A DNA stretch of 64,000 nucleotides, taken from assembly GCA_003049485.1 (NCBI GenBank), contig PYST01000029.1, positions 62,001 to 126,000 of the forward strand. The letters are read 5' to 3'. The notes under the pieces are model-generated. The model worked only from the letters and a program-made list of their open reading frames with translations, was not told where the DNA came from and made no database searches. Positions 1 through 12,166 of the stretch are shown here, in pieces (positions within the stretch are counted from its first letter, which is position 1; each line of letters starts with the position of its first letter). The position numbers and the translations under genes were made by a program. The stretch comes from Ophioceras dolichostomum. Its lineage: Eukaryota > Ascomycota > Sordariomycetes > Magnaporthales > Ophioceraceae.

Positions 1-3000
1 AGGCATTCTCCGAGTGTCGTCTCCCGGGCCGATCCTGATTGGCGTGCCGGACGGGCGGGTTCAACCATCCCACCCATTTTCGTCCCGTGGCCTGTGGCGT
101 GACCGGTACGACGTCTCGGTCTCGGGAAAGCGTTCGGTTACCTGCCAGTGCCGCCACACAAAAAAAACGGGCCATGCTCCGAGTTCCGAAGCAAAAACGT
201 GACGGCGGCAGGGAAAGGCAAAGGCATCCATAGTGCCCGCTGCCCGCTATCATGAGAGGCAAAAATTTATCGTCATCATGTGCCTGCTGTTTAGGTTGGT
301 GGCGGCACGATTTATCATTCGTGTTGTTGTGTTTTCTTCCTCGTTACATGTGATAAGTCGTTCGACTCAAGCAAGCCAGCAAGCCAGCAAGCAAGCAAGC
401 TTCTCCGTGGGTTAAAGTATTTGCTACTACCACCTCTACCTAGAGATGCATCATGTAGTCCGTCCTTCTTGCTTGCTTGGTTCTGATGCACCGGCTCCCT
501 CCATTAACTACTAACTAGCGCCCAGGTGGTAGGTTGCATAGGTACCTTGATACTCTGTTCACGAAGTAGGTAGCCTGATGACTTATGCACGGCCGGTTGC
601 GTGCGTGCAAAAGCTTCGTCAGGGCTAAAGAGGAGGTAGGCCCGGCAGGCTGCTCGGCTGGTTTGGCATATCGGTGGCGTGTTTTTATAGTGAACTTACC
701 CTTGGTTATATGTCTCTGCTCTTCCTGTATACCTATGCTTTTGCCTTTCTGTTTGTTTTTCCCTCAAGGTAGGTAGGTAGGGTACCTAAGGGACGCTCCG
801 AGTATCTCCTCCTCTGGTAGCCCTGACGATTTTCGCGAAACCAAAACCGGCTGCATGTTCCTCTTTCTCAGCATTACATAAACCTGATGAACCCCGCCCA
901 GCCCCTTTCCCCTTCCCGTGGTCTCGGTGCTCCTCTATAACGTGACATAAACAATGTGTCCGTTGTGTGTTCCGGCTGTCTTCTCATTATCCATTTTGGC
1001 AACCTGCTCGCCTGCCTGCCTGCCTGCCTGCATGCCTACCTGCCTACTTCGAGGTTGGTACATGAGTGTCATCGCCGAGCACAAGCACCTGATCCGCCTA
1101 TCTAGAGGTATGCAAGTGCCAGGCTGGGTTGGTAGCTTAGGTAGGTACCTACTAGGTAGACAGTTCATTCGCCCCCCCTCAGACAGAGGATCTATCTGTA
1201 ATTAGGTACGTACCTTCTTAACCCAAGCCAGCCTCGACCTCGAGGTTGCACGAGAATCCCTCGCACTGTACACTTCTCCTCGACTTGCCACCACCTTCCC
1301 CATACATTAAGGTCTGGCCAATATACCCCAAGTTGGCGGATGGGGCAGTGGACGGGGCAGGGAGGGGGAGGGAGGGGAGGGGATGCTACGGCAAGCCAGC
1401 CAGGACACATGCAGGCAGGTAGGTAGCCAAAGACTGCCAGCCAGCCAGTCGTTTGGCACACGCCCTCCCCGCTGCTGCTGTATTCTGCTAAAAGCTCCGG
1501 CCGCCGCCGCTGGACTGGCTACTGGCTGGTCTCTATCCACCCACCCACCCGGCCATACATGCCTCTCTCTCCACTTACCCCTCCTTGGGCTGCCACCTAA
1601 GTGCGTGTTGCCCAGCCTGCCTGCCGTCCCAGTGGTGGGACCAATCAGTAAAGTACATGCAGAGGCAGGGCCAAGGCAAGGCAGTGGTGGTCTAGATGCA
1701 ACCCCTCCCTTTCTGGTGGCCGCCCCTCATACATTCACACTCACACTCACACTCGCTCCGCATGCAAGCAATTCTGCGTGCGTCATGTAGCCACGAGGAT
1801 GGGGTGTAGGCTTGGGATTGAGTGGCATCGGAGGTTGGTTGGTAAGTAGGATGTCGTACTAACTACCTAAAGGACGAGATAGTTACGCTGGCTCGTCGAT
1901 GGTTGGTTGGATAGTTGGTAGTCTTCCTGCTTGCATCTTGCCTGCCCAGTGTCTTGTCTTGTTGTGGCCGGCCTTGCCCAGGCGGTAGGTAAAGGGGGGC
2001 TATGTGGAAGGTAAGACTGCTTGTGGGTGTCGCGTGCTGTATTGTAGAACGAATTTATCTTCCCTTCTCCGTGTTCTCTCTATGCGTTTTGTGTGATTTT
2101 GGTCCTTCCTTTTTGTGGAATGCCCACACTTTTTTTTTTATCACAGCCCCGTATAATATTTTGCTGTACTCGTGGCGACGCTTATCACGAACCTACAGCT
2201 ACCTAATACCTACATACATACTCGGCCACATGGAATGGCATGGCCTGGCTGGATTTATTCTTTTTAAAGTTTTCGTTTTTCGGCAGGCAAGCAGAAGAGA
2301 TGGGCGAGGGCCGTGGCGTGGAGTGATGGCGGGCCAAGGACTCCCCAACTGGGCAAGCCGGTCTCTTACCCGGCCAACCCCGTGTCTCTCAGTTTATCTG
2401 CTGTCTGTCTGCCCACCCCAACTCGACACCTGCCGCACACTTATATACATCCCTCTCTTTGTCGTGCATATGCATGAAACAAGACTGCTTGGTAGGTTAG
2501 GCAGTTAGTTATGTGGCCCGTTTGACTGGAGCGGCTCGAACAGATGTGTTTGCGGAGGTCACCTCTTGCTGCGGTGTCTCTCCTGATTTATCATTGGCTA
2601 CAACGGCCTGCCTAAGTCGAGGTACGTGCGTCTATGTATGATGTATGCGCACTCAGTCCATCACCAAACATCAACATCATCGACATCACCAGTAGTAGAC
2701 GCACCCCCAATCTAGCCGTCCATCGGGTTGTCGTCGGGCAGCCGTCGGCCTCGTCGATAGTTCCCTGTTTCGTCCAAATCTCAGCTTTCCTTGGATAAGA
2801 ATGTACCTTACGTTCTCAAATTTCCATTCCCACCGGCCTCGACGACGTTGCTCTGCAGGAACCGGTGAGCCAGCACATGCGTCCGCCTACCACCAACCCA
2901 CATATCATCATATATGCTTCTTTTTCGTAATTCGTTCCTCTTGGTATTTAATTCTGTGGGAGCCAGCCCTGATGTAGCTGCTGCTTCTTCTTGTGGGTTG

Positions 3001-3305
3001 CTGTGATATTGGGTTCGTTGATGTCAACGTGCCGCCACTGCCAACCCCGTGTGGTGGGGGGCTTTGTTCTCGGCAGGTCGGAATGGGTCTCCTCCTGCTT
3101 TTCCTGACTTCCCTGCTTTTGTTCCTGTCTCTTTGTCTTCTTTCTCGAAGTCTGGATCTCGATGGCGTCTGCTTCCCGCCCGCCGATCCTCTTAGGGTCC
3201 AATTTATACAGAACCTTTTTCTAACGGCCACTGGCTATTGAAGATCGTCCTTCGCTTGACCTTTCATGGCGAGGTTCATTCCTTTCTTTTCACAACAATT
3301 CATGA

Positions 3306-3308
<3 letters not shown>
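1..3308. other. non-coding stretch with simple repeats
   Basis: I see no convincing gene here. Reading frames are short, start at arbitrary places and have low-complexity translations. The stretch holds CAAG/CAGC-type repeats near 370-402, GCCT repeats near 1010-1050, GGTAGGTA blocks near 773-785 and 1138-1160, and GGGAGGGG purine runs near 1357-1382. A gene with several short exons could have been missed. Confidence 0.5.

Positions 3309-3396
<88 letters not shown>
3309..3396. repeat. (GT)44 dinucleotide microsatellite
   Basis: An uninterrupted alternating GT run of 88 bases, 44 copies. Such alternating purine-pyrimidine tracts can adopt Z-DNA and are length-variable between strains. No gene overlaps it. 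Confidence 0.98.
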
Positions 3397-3397
<1 letters not shown>

Positions 3398-3765
3398 GGG
3401 GGGACCATAGCAGGAAGAAAGAAAATGGCCAGGAGGCCATAACGTGGCAGGAAGAGGGGTAGAGTAGTTACCGAAGAGCATGGGGACGAGGTAAGGGAGA
3501 AGGGGATAGAGAGCGGAGACCGGGGGACTGAGGGACGAGACAAGGGGGAAAGAAAGACGATCGGCGATGGGGTAAAACTGCCTTCCCTCCCTTGTCAGTT
3601 CGTTCCAGGGCCTCCTCCCGAGAGAGTTGCTTTGCATCGGTACCGAACTCCGTGTATATTAGTCTGCACAAAGACCCATGCCCGATTCGTTTGCGGGTGC
3701 ATGTGCGGCAGACAGCGCCAAGGAGGCAGAAGGTCCCATCATATCCTACGTGAGGAGGAGGGAGG

Positions 3766-3872
3766 NNNNNNNNNNNNNNNNNNNNNNNNNNNNNNNNNNN
3801 NNNNNNNNNNNNNNNNNNNNNNNNNNNNNNNNNNNNNNNNNNNNNNNNNGGGGGGGGGGGGGGGGGGGGGGG
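3766..3872. other. assembly gap (84 N) followed by a 23-G run
   Basis: Positions 3766-3849 are N, directly followed by 23 consecutive G (3850-3872) and preceded by a GGAGG-rich purine stretch. The gap is probably a G homopolymer or purine repeat that sequencing could not cross. Its true length is unknown. Confidence 0.95.
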
Positions 3873-6800
3873 AAGAGAGGACACATCCCCAATTCCCTAT
3901 CTAAAGGACTTTGGTACTGCTACCTCTCGGCCGGTATGTCTTGGTCTGCAGCAGCAGCAGTAGCATCGACCGACTGGGGCACCACACACAAGTCTGCAGG
4001 TGGGTTGGTAGCCCAAAAGTCCATCCGCCTGGGTTGGAACTTTGGTAGGCTTGGCTCTCATGTTTGCGCTTCCTTATCTTCATCCGTTTGAAAGTCTTGA
4101 TGTTGGCATCCACGGCACTTCAGAGAAGAAACTGTTGGGGGCGATGGGGCTGAGGGGGCGGAGGGGCGGAGGGGGCATGTCCGCACAAAACCCCCCTGCC
4201 GAAGACCGGAAGTCCGGCCCCGGGATGGAAGGGACAGCTGTTGCAGAAGTAAGGGAGAGGAGCGTCCGACGGCGGCCCGGCGTGATGCTGTTGGCCACGT
4301 TGGAGTGTAGCTGCACACCTACCTACTTAAGTACTTACCAGGGAGGTATCTACTACGGCAGGTAGGTCCTTTTGTATTGGAAGATCTTCTACCTTGACTG
4401 GGATGTCATGACTTTCTAAAAAGAGTCCCGGCGGCGCTGATAGGCCCGGCTGCCGTCTGGACCGTCACCCTCAACACTTCCGGTGCGGCCGCGGCGGCTT
4501 GTGTGGGGATGGGCACGGTAGGAAGAGGTAGGCTGCGAATTTGGAAGTAAAAGCTCGATCGCTCGATTAGGGGCTAACATTCGAGGCGGATGGCTGGGGC
4601 GGAAAGTCAGAGAAGAGTCCTGTGCACCAATGTGCCTATCGCAGATGCGTCTTTCGGCTTGCCTTTGCCGTCGGCATGCTCGGTCCGGAGGTCAAAGGAG
4701 CAGCTGTCTGCGCTACCTATGTGGTTGATTCGAACCGGTTGTTGTGGAGAATGTAACAGTACGAATCGTGGGGTGTGTGGTTGATATCTTCCATTGCTGT
4801 GTGTCTTGCCTCAGGTTGTGGTGGTGGGATCACTAGTAGCATCAGGCACTGGTTATGAAATATGATGACGAATCGAAAGCCTGTGATGAGGAGCTAGGAA
4901 TGTTTCTGAGGCAAGAAGGCAAACGCGGCTATTTGGTGTTGTGCCCAGAGCAAGCTGTATGTCTCAGATCTAGTGTCTCTGTCAGGGCCGAAGCATCATC
5001 ATCAAAATCCCTTGCCTCGGGACTTTTGTCTCACTCCCCGTGATTGAGCTAGCTGTTGGAGCTGCGACCAAAGTCTACGTCATCGAAGCATTATTTGATC
5101 ATCGTGGGCTATTCGGAAGACCTAGGATGGCTCTTACGGGGAACATTGGATACAGACAAATCGATTTTAGGGTGCGATGGCAATATTCGAAGATCGGAGC
5201 TGTCAAGATATTGACCATACAACATGTGGCACTACGTAACAACCTTTGGAACCTGCATATCTCGAGGCCTCTGGGCTCCTCGCTTACATTTCTCGTTTCT
5301 GCTCTTTTCCTTGGCTGAGACCTTGGCCGAGAGCTGGAGGGTAATGACACGCATTGCGGCTAGTAGTAATATTACTGCTACCTATGCTTTGCTGCTGCTG
5401 GAGGTAGAGCCGATGTCACCTGCTATGTTGATGGCATTTTCCTTCTCGAAGGGGTGTTTTGGTATGGGAAAGCCGCTCACTGCTGAAGACTTGCTTAGTG
5501 CTACTACGTCGGTCGGCCTTGTTGATTGCTGATGATGAACGGCGATCTTCGGCGTCTGTTACCACGATGTTGCAGTGATAGATTTCCCGTTGCGTGAAAC
5601 GTAGACGCTGAGGCCCCGGCCATTTGAGGCGCTTTTTCTTGCTCGACAAACGTCTTGCTCCACAGCGAGCGTTGCGTGCATTTTATTTGCGACTTATGGT
5701 ACCTACTGTAGTATCTGTACGTCTGCAACTAGGACCTAGAAACGGTAGGTCAACGCGCGCTTAAGACTGGAGGAAGGGAATCGGCCGAGTCGTGGCAGTT
5801 ACAATGAGCTGCAGCATCCCCTGTAGCATCTGTCCCCTTCGCTTGCGCGACTGCATTTCGAATTCGCATTTACACAGTGCAGTAATGAACTGGGTGGGAA
5901 GTAAAACGATATATCAGAACATCAGAACTGACAAGACTCTCCTCGGTCTCTTGGTTGCTCCGTCTTGATCGACGGTTTCCCCTACGAGTAACATGTAGCT
6001 TGGCAGTGGTGGTGTGGACATCCAGCAGGTTACCAGTGGTCCCAAGGTATCAATCAGTCAAGTATTTCTTTCAGCTCTGTCGACTGCAGCCGCCACCTGC
6101 TCCGTGCTTTCTGCCGCCCGATCTTTCAGGACATCAATATGTTTTGACTTTGACTTTTCGGGCTACTCCGCGGCCCTGTTCTCGGTAAGGCTACATACAG
6201 GGAGACCAGCTGGTGTCTTTCGATAGCGTAGGGCTCATCTGATGATGATGACGGTGAACCGTCGTGAACAGAGAGCCTAATCCAGACACACGTGCAGGTT
6301 TTCCTTTTTTTTCGAAGGTTCTCCGCGAGCGCGTTTCGTGCCGTGGAAGTGTTTGGAAATGCGATCCTTTTCTTCCAATACACACCCCCCATGCATGTAC
6401 CTAGGTAGGTAGGAACATTACCTCCACCAACCAAATCGCCATTGTCAACCACGACTCAGGTAAAACTGAGCTAAAGAACGCGCTTCTGCAGACTGGGGAC
6501 AATCTGGTCAAGCGTGGTGGGAGAGGAGGGGCAGGAGGGGGGTGTTGGGTTTGAGGGACGACGTGCTCATCATTGTGGTCAACCCCACAGCGATCGTTGG
6601 GTCCTCCTCAACGGGACGGAGTTGGCACGCACTCATCAACATCAATGGTTGCCAACATCGTTGTTATCGGTGCTCTGCAGCGCATTGACAAAGACTTAAG
6701 GAATTGACCAAAGACCTTTCTCATCCAGCTGAATTCATTTAGCCATCGTCTTTTCCGCGAGTATGAAATATTGTCGTTCCTCACCGGCTTCAAAGCGCTG

Positions 6801-9800
6801 AGCCCTTGCTCATCAGTCAGTGCGCCAAGGTCTCCCCCAGCGAGTGACGATCCTCGAGGAGGTCGTGACCCCTCACGCATGCCAGTCATCCAAAATCCCT
6901 GTCCTTACCTCGCCCAGCAGCCAGGGAGCCCACCTAGTCTGTGCCACAGAACCCTGTGATCTTTTTGAATCCTTGGACAGAGGACCCTTGCTGACATCGA
7001 CGGATGAGGGACGACGATCGATGAGAGGAGGGGTAATGGAATTAAAATCGAAGATTTTGACAAGAAGGATTACGCTCAAATCCATCCGTCAGCTCAGCGG
7101 GAAGGAGTCGAGCCAGTCTACCCTGTCGACCCTGATTTTCGCAAACTGGCAGCCCCTCTTTCACGATCGAGCATCCTTGACTGGCGGCCAGATTGGCGCT
7201 GCGACGTTTGCAAGGGCCAGCTTCTGACGCATCCCGCCCGATTTGTGCGTATATTGATTGTTTGTGATGAGAATTGAAAATCCATCCGGTGGAATTGCGG
7301 CCTGTCTGTCTCATAGTGGTGGAGGGGCGTGTGAGACATTTGCAGGAGACGACACACGCACCACACGGTAGGCGAGCTAGCCTAGCTCCTACTACAGAAG
7401 CATTTCTGGTTGTCTTGGCACATGGCAGAAGATGTCCGGACTCGTGTCAGTTCTAACCTGTTACGTGATCTTGCAGCTTCTGGCTGTCGTCACAAGCCAA
7501 GAGAGAGTGCCGGATATGACTGACTATGGCTGTGGTTGGTTGATGGTCGAACACGTACATGCACTTCTCTACCAGACAGACACTCATTTGGTTCACTCAC
7601 TCCGTCGTTCTAAGTTCTGGACCGTTCCTTATGATCACTTTCCTCGTATTCAGATGTGATAACTGGTTCTTATGGGCTCACCTCTCCTGCCGGCTCCCTC
7701 CGACACATGACGATGTTGAGGACGTTGACTGCCTGCCCGTCCATGCCGGTTGCGGTGCGGCTGCGACAGTTCTCATGACGCGAGGAAGGGTCTGGGCTGG
7801 TCTGTTCAGTCCATCAGCAGTAAGGGCCGGTCCTCGCACCCCCCCCCCGTCGCCGTCGCGTATCTGTCGGGGATGGGGATGGTACATCGGACCTTTGAGA
7901 TCCGTCCCTGACGGCCACAGCCTTGCCTCAGAGCTTAAGAGCTGATTGCGACTTCCTTTCCATTGTCGGGCTAGGTCTGTTTTCTGCATATGCAAAGTAC
8001 CTATTTGTATTAGTTAGTGTCAAGGCTAGTAATAGTCTGCAGCAACGCCGATCGGAGGCGCGCTCAGCCCCGAGTGTATCCTCTCTCTTTAGCTCACTAG
8101 GTAGTCTCGGTAGTATGCTATGCACAGGCAGGTGCCTAGATAGCAACATCGCGGCGCGCGTGGCGGGAAAAGCCTCAAGTCAATACAGGCCTAGCGCCAG
8201 CTGTACTGAGGCAGACGACACGAGATAGCCTCCCTTTGTTTCGTACTAAGCTTCCGTTATATCCCGCATTGGGGCTAGAACCAGAGCCACACCAGTGGTC
8301 TTCTTGCAGGGTCTTCTTGCAGGTGCTTGATTGCTCTCGTCAGGTTTTAGTGTCAGTGGATGGAGTGAGGGGCTACCACAGCGACGATGAAGGCGAAAGC
8401 TCCGTGTAAGCAGTTAAAACCTTTACCCGCTTATATAGTACTCTCTCAAACCTCCACCTCGCCCATCGCAGCTTTATTACAAGATCATAGTAGCGTTCGG
8501 TGTAGTACAGATGCTTGGATTGCACTTGTACTTCTATGCAGTCTCAGGCTGTATGCCTCCCTGTGAGTTTTAGGAGGCAGGGAGGCGGGCCAGACGGGGT
8601 GGAGGGAACAGGGGAGTGGAGTGCAGTTGACTCGAGCTGACTTGACTGCAGCCTTTCGGAGGAGCCTCCAAGCAGGAGTGGCTGCGCTTATTTCCCCTTC
8701 CCACTTTAAGCTTCTTTCCTCTTCTGGTACTCTAAATGGGGGAAACGGCTTGGCGAGACATTCAGCCCGTTCGGCTTGTGCAAGGCTTGCTTGACCGGTC
8801 GGGCAAAGAAGAATTCCCGTCCATTATCATCCGCCTACTATTCTATGTAACTCTCGGTTCGCTTCGACAAAAAGGAATCCTCCCTTCACCGGTCTCCAAC
8901 TGCTCCCTCCCTCCTAGAAAATATTCCGACGGAAATGTGCATAGATCAGGTAGCGAGGGAGGGAAGGAGGGAGGCGTACAGGTACTTGGGAGGCACTGCA
9001 AACTGCAAAAGAGCTGTGACAGGTCGCTTCCATGCTGTGCAACATGTGAGAGGCGTGTGGGAGCCTAGCTGGGAATAGGTGTGTGACGTCCCCCAAACCC
9101 GGTCCGTATGCCCGCGTGCGTTGGGTAGGTATTGGGAATGGGTAGGCACACTGAGACTGCATGTGCACCATCGAGTCATTCCTAGCATGGTGTACTATCG
9201 GGAAGTAGCTCTTTGTAAGAAACACGGAAAAATAGCTGTAATAACGGTCACTACTAGGATCAGTCCGTCTGCTAGTCTATCAGATGCCAGAGCCTACCTA
9301 AACACTGGCGAGTTTTCTGATATCTCTCCCTTACTGTATCATTTTTCGAAGATCCCGATGCGTCCGTGGTATGGCGGCCGCCCCGTGAACCCTCCAAAAG
9401 GCAACCTTTTTTTGTTTCCAGTGTCCCGACCGATCCCAGAGAAGAAGAGAGAAAGGAAGCAGTAAAAGCCGAAGGAAAAACAGAAAGAGCTGGCAATCGG
9501 GAGAGAAGCAGGCGCTCTAACACGGCCGCACGGCTCCCTCCGAGAGATGGGAAAGTCCGGTGTTGGAGAGAATGCCCCTTTCCCCTCAGCGAGTTCAAAG
9601 ATAGGGCGTCGCGGGAAACGATGAAAGCAAAATAGCAAAAAACTTTTCCGTAACCTGAAAATGCCGCCCATTTAATCCTCCTAGTTTCGTCTCTTCGAGT
9701 CCCACAAAAAAAGGGAGAAGGAGAGAGATGAGAATCGAAAATGAAAGAGCGCTCTCGACGTGATGCCAGTCGAATTTCTCTTGCGAAAAAAGACCGGACT

Positions 9801-10143
9801 TCATGCCGAGAACGAAAGAAATAGGAAAGGAGAAAAAGAGACAGAAATTTTTTTGAAGAAAAATCCCATAAGATCCATATCCAGTAGTCCTATCCGTCCG
9901 TCCGTCCGTCCTGATCCGGGAGAGCGAGTTCTGTTGTTCCCCTCTCCATTCCTATTGTTTCAAGCTGTCTTTGGTGTTGTTCATGGCCTCATCAAAGGTC
10001 CTCAACGAAAGATCGTAGATCTTGCCATGTATGTGTATCTGGGTGCCTCCTTATGTTGCTTGTGAGACACTCTAGTCTTTTGGGCCACGCAGTGTCGGCG
10101 GCCGTTTCTAATCAGAGCCAAATGGGCTCGAATTTCTGGTTTT
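3873..10143. other. intergenic stretch, no supported gene
   Basis: About 6.3 kb downstream of the glycosyltransferase gene, which is read away from this side. Open frames are all below about 140 codons, lie in several frames at once and show no recognisable domain. Purine-rich sequence occurs near 9.42-9.9 kb, a short tandem GTCTTCTTGCAGG duplication near 8300-8323, and CCTA/TAGG blocks near 4317-4365 and 6399-6412. The 3' untranslated region of the glycosyltransferase probably occupies the last few hundred bases. Confidence 0.5.
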
Positions 10144-12166
10144 CTAGAGGAGGGGGCGCTTCTCGCACTGCCCATCCCATGCGGGTAGTCTCGACATGGG
10201 TGGGACGGAGATGTCCCTCTTCCCCGAGTATAGGACGAGGCCTGGGTGGTAGCTTGGAGGAGTGACGAGACTGGCGCTGCGTCTTGGGCGAAGCGTGAGG
10301 CGCAGGTTATCATTGTCGTCGCCGTCGGCCCGGCTTCCCCAGGAGGTCTGATGATCATCACCGAGAAGCAACGGTTAGCTGATGAGGCCAAACCCAGTGG
10401 AGGGCTAGAAGAGAAGCAATCAAGTACTTACCATCCGAATAGTGAAGAGGGCATGGAGCTTGATGAGGCCGTGGAGATAACCGAATACGACAGAGATTGG
10501 CAGGAACTTGATGTCACTCGGGTATCGCCTGAAGAGGCCAATGAGCTTCACCACCTTCGTGAAGGCAAACATGAAGACTAGCTGGGCGACGAGGGCGTAT
10601 TTTCGACTTCCAGGGTCCCAATCACTGGTGCCCAACCACAGCGATGCCATAATAAGAGGATCGGAGATGAATGCCAAAGACGTGAAGGTTGCGATGTGCA
10701 GGGCGTAAACCGACCAAAGCTGGCATCTGATGAGTAGGCAGTAGAGGATATGTTAGCGCGCGTGTAATCGCCCACTTTAATGGCGAGTGGAGTGTGATAG
10801 ATGCGGTGGCCGTTGACTAGCAGACTTGCGACTGAGCTGAGCCAGGGCAGGACGTTGGATCCGCGATGCTGTATGGATGGATAAATTGACAGATTGGGGG
10901 TGATAAGACCGGTGAGGTAAGACGACCCAAGGGCATGTGCATGTATCTATGTATTTAGGTATGCATATAGGCACGTACGGGATGAAAGAATATGTGCGAA
11001 AAGGCAGCCTTGCGGCGCGGGTGAATGGGTTGGGGGGCAGGGGTAGTTGAAGTAAGAGCAGTCGTGCTTACCTCCAGACATGTCGCTCTATGCAAAGGCT
11101 GGTAAAGTTGCTCCGCCAGTTGCTCCTGGCCCACCGAGAGCACTGGTAAAGGAATTTTATGTTGGTCTCCAGCGTAGTCTCGACCTCGCACTCGCGCTCG
11201 TACTGGACCCAGGTCTTCCACCGGTTGCTCACGAGCCAGCGAGTAACGAAGTTGTCGTCGTCGGCGTGCAAGATATACTTGCCCCAGCGCTCCGTCTTGA
11301 AGCCGTTCAAGAAGTCGTGGCTGCGGAGGATCTCGGAGCGGTACGCGCCCGTCCGCCCTGACATGCAAGATGTGCCGCCATCAATGTTGTGCGTGGCCGA
11401 GATCTCGAAATTGCGCCTCTCGATATAGGCCCCGCCCAGCCAGTTGTATATCTGCCTGATGACCGGTCCCGACCGCTCGCGCCTGACCCTCTGGCAGGTA
11501 CCCACGCCTCCAATCTGCTCGTTCTCGAACGGGGCGAGAATCCAGGGGATCAAGGTCGGCGGCCACGACACGTCGTCATCTGCCATGATGGTGATACGGG
11601 TGGCGACCTTGGGCAGTGCCTCGCAAAGCTGGAGGCGCTTGTTCGCGACAGGAGTGCACATTACCCTGACCTTGGGTGACCCTAGCTTTCTGGCGAGCTT
11701 CCTCAGGGACTCGACCTTGTTGGCCGTAGTCACCATGATGAGCTCGTGGGGGTTGTTGGCAAGGATGCTTTGGATCGAGTCGTGCAGCTCCTCGAAGGCA
11801 TTGTGGATGGTTGGGATGACGACCGTGACATCCTTAGACGTGAAGGTAGGGTTATCAGGGATAGGGTAGGATTTGTAGAGCCAGTGGCTCACGCAGTGAA
11901 CAAGCAGTCGCAGATATCTGTGGATCCTGGAGGCATGTTAGGCCGAGTCCGAAGACAGGAGGAGCCTTGATACAGCGCGAGTGAGGCTCGGCATTGCTTC
12001 TTGCTCTTCATATAAATCGGAGACTCGGCGAGGGGGGGTTTCGGTTGACATACCACAGAATGCAGAAGAGATAGAGCCAGAAAGTCGGCGACTGCAGGAC
12101 GGCAATGCGATCCCGGATCAAGCCGTCAAGGCTGGCCATATCTATGACCGTCTGTGTCTCAACCAT
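10144..12166 (-). CDS. family 2 glycosyltransferase, ZtGT2/Cps1-like membrane polysaccharide synthase
   Basis: Predicted membrane glycosyltransferase that would polymerise a surface polysaccharide from a nucleotide sugar; the product is unknown. Exons on the minus strand: 12166-12054, 11926-11072, 10726-10432, 10347-10144. Introns of 127, 345 and 84 nt have GT-AG ends, and the phases join to 488 residues. The start is the only ATG upstream in the open frame. An N-terminal hydrophobic segment (about residues 25-50) precedes a GT2 core with VTVVIPT, the DDD motif at 154-156 (MADDDVSW), a second acidic motif ADDD at 259-262 and the QxxRW motif QCSRW at 299-303. Hydrophobic segments follow in exon 3, then a TSWGSR motif at the start of exon 4. 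These features match the fungal GT2 group that includes ZtGT2/FgGT2 (needed for hyphal growth on solid surfaces) and Cryptococcus Cps1. Orthology is inferred by recall. The gene is isolated, with very long flanks lacking other genes. Confidence 0.85.

Noticed and set aside
4721..4745. tRNA B-box-like GATTCGAACC
   Set aside because: No matching T stem, acceptor stem or A box is found around it.
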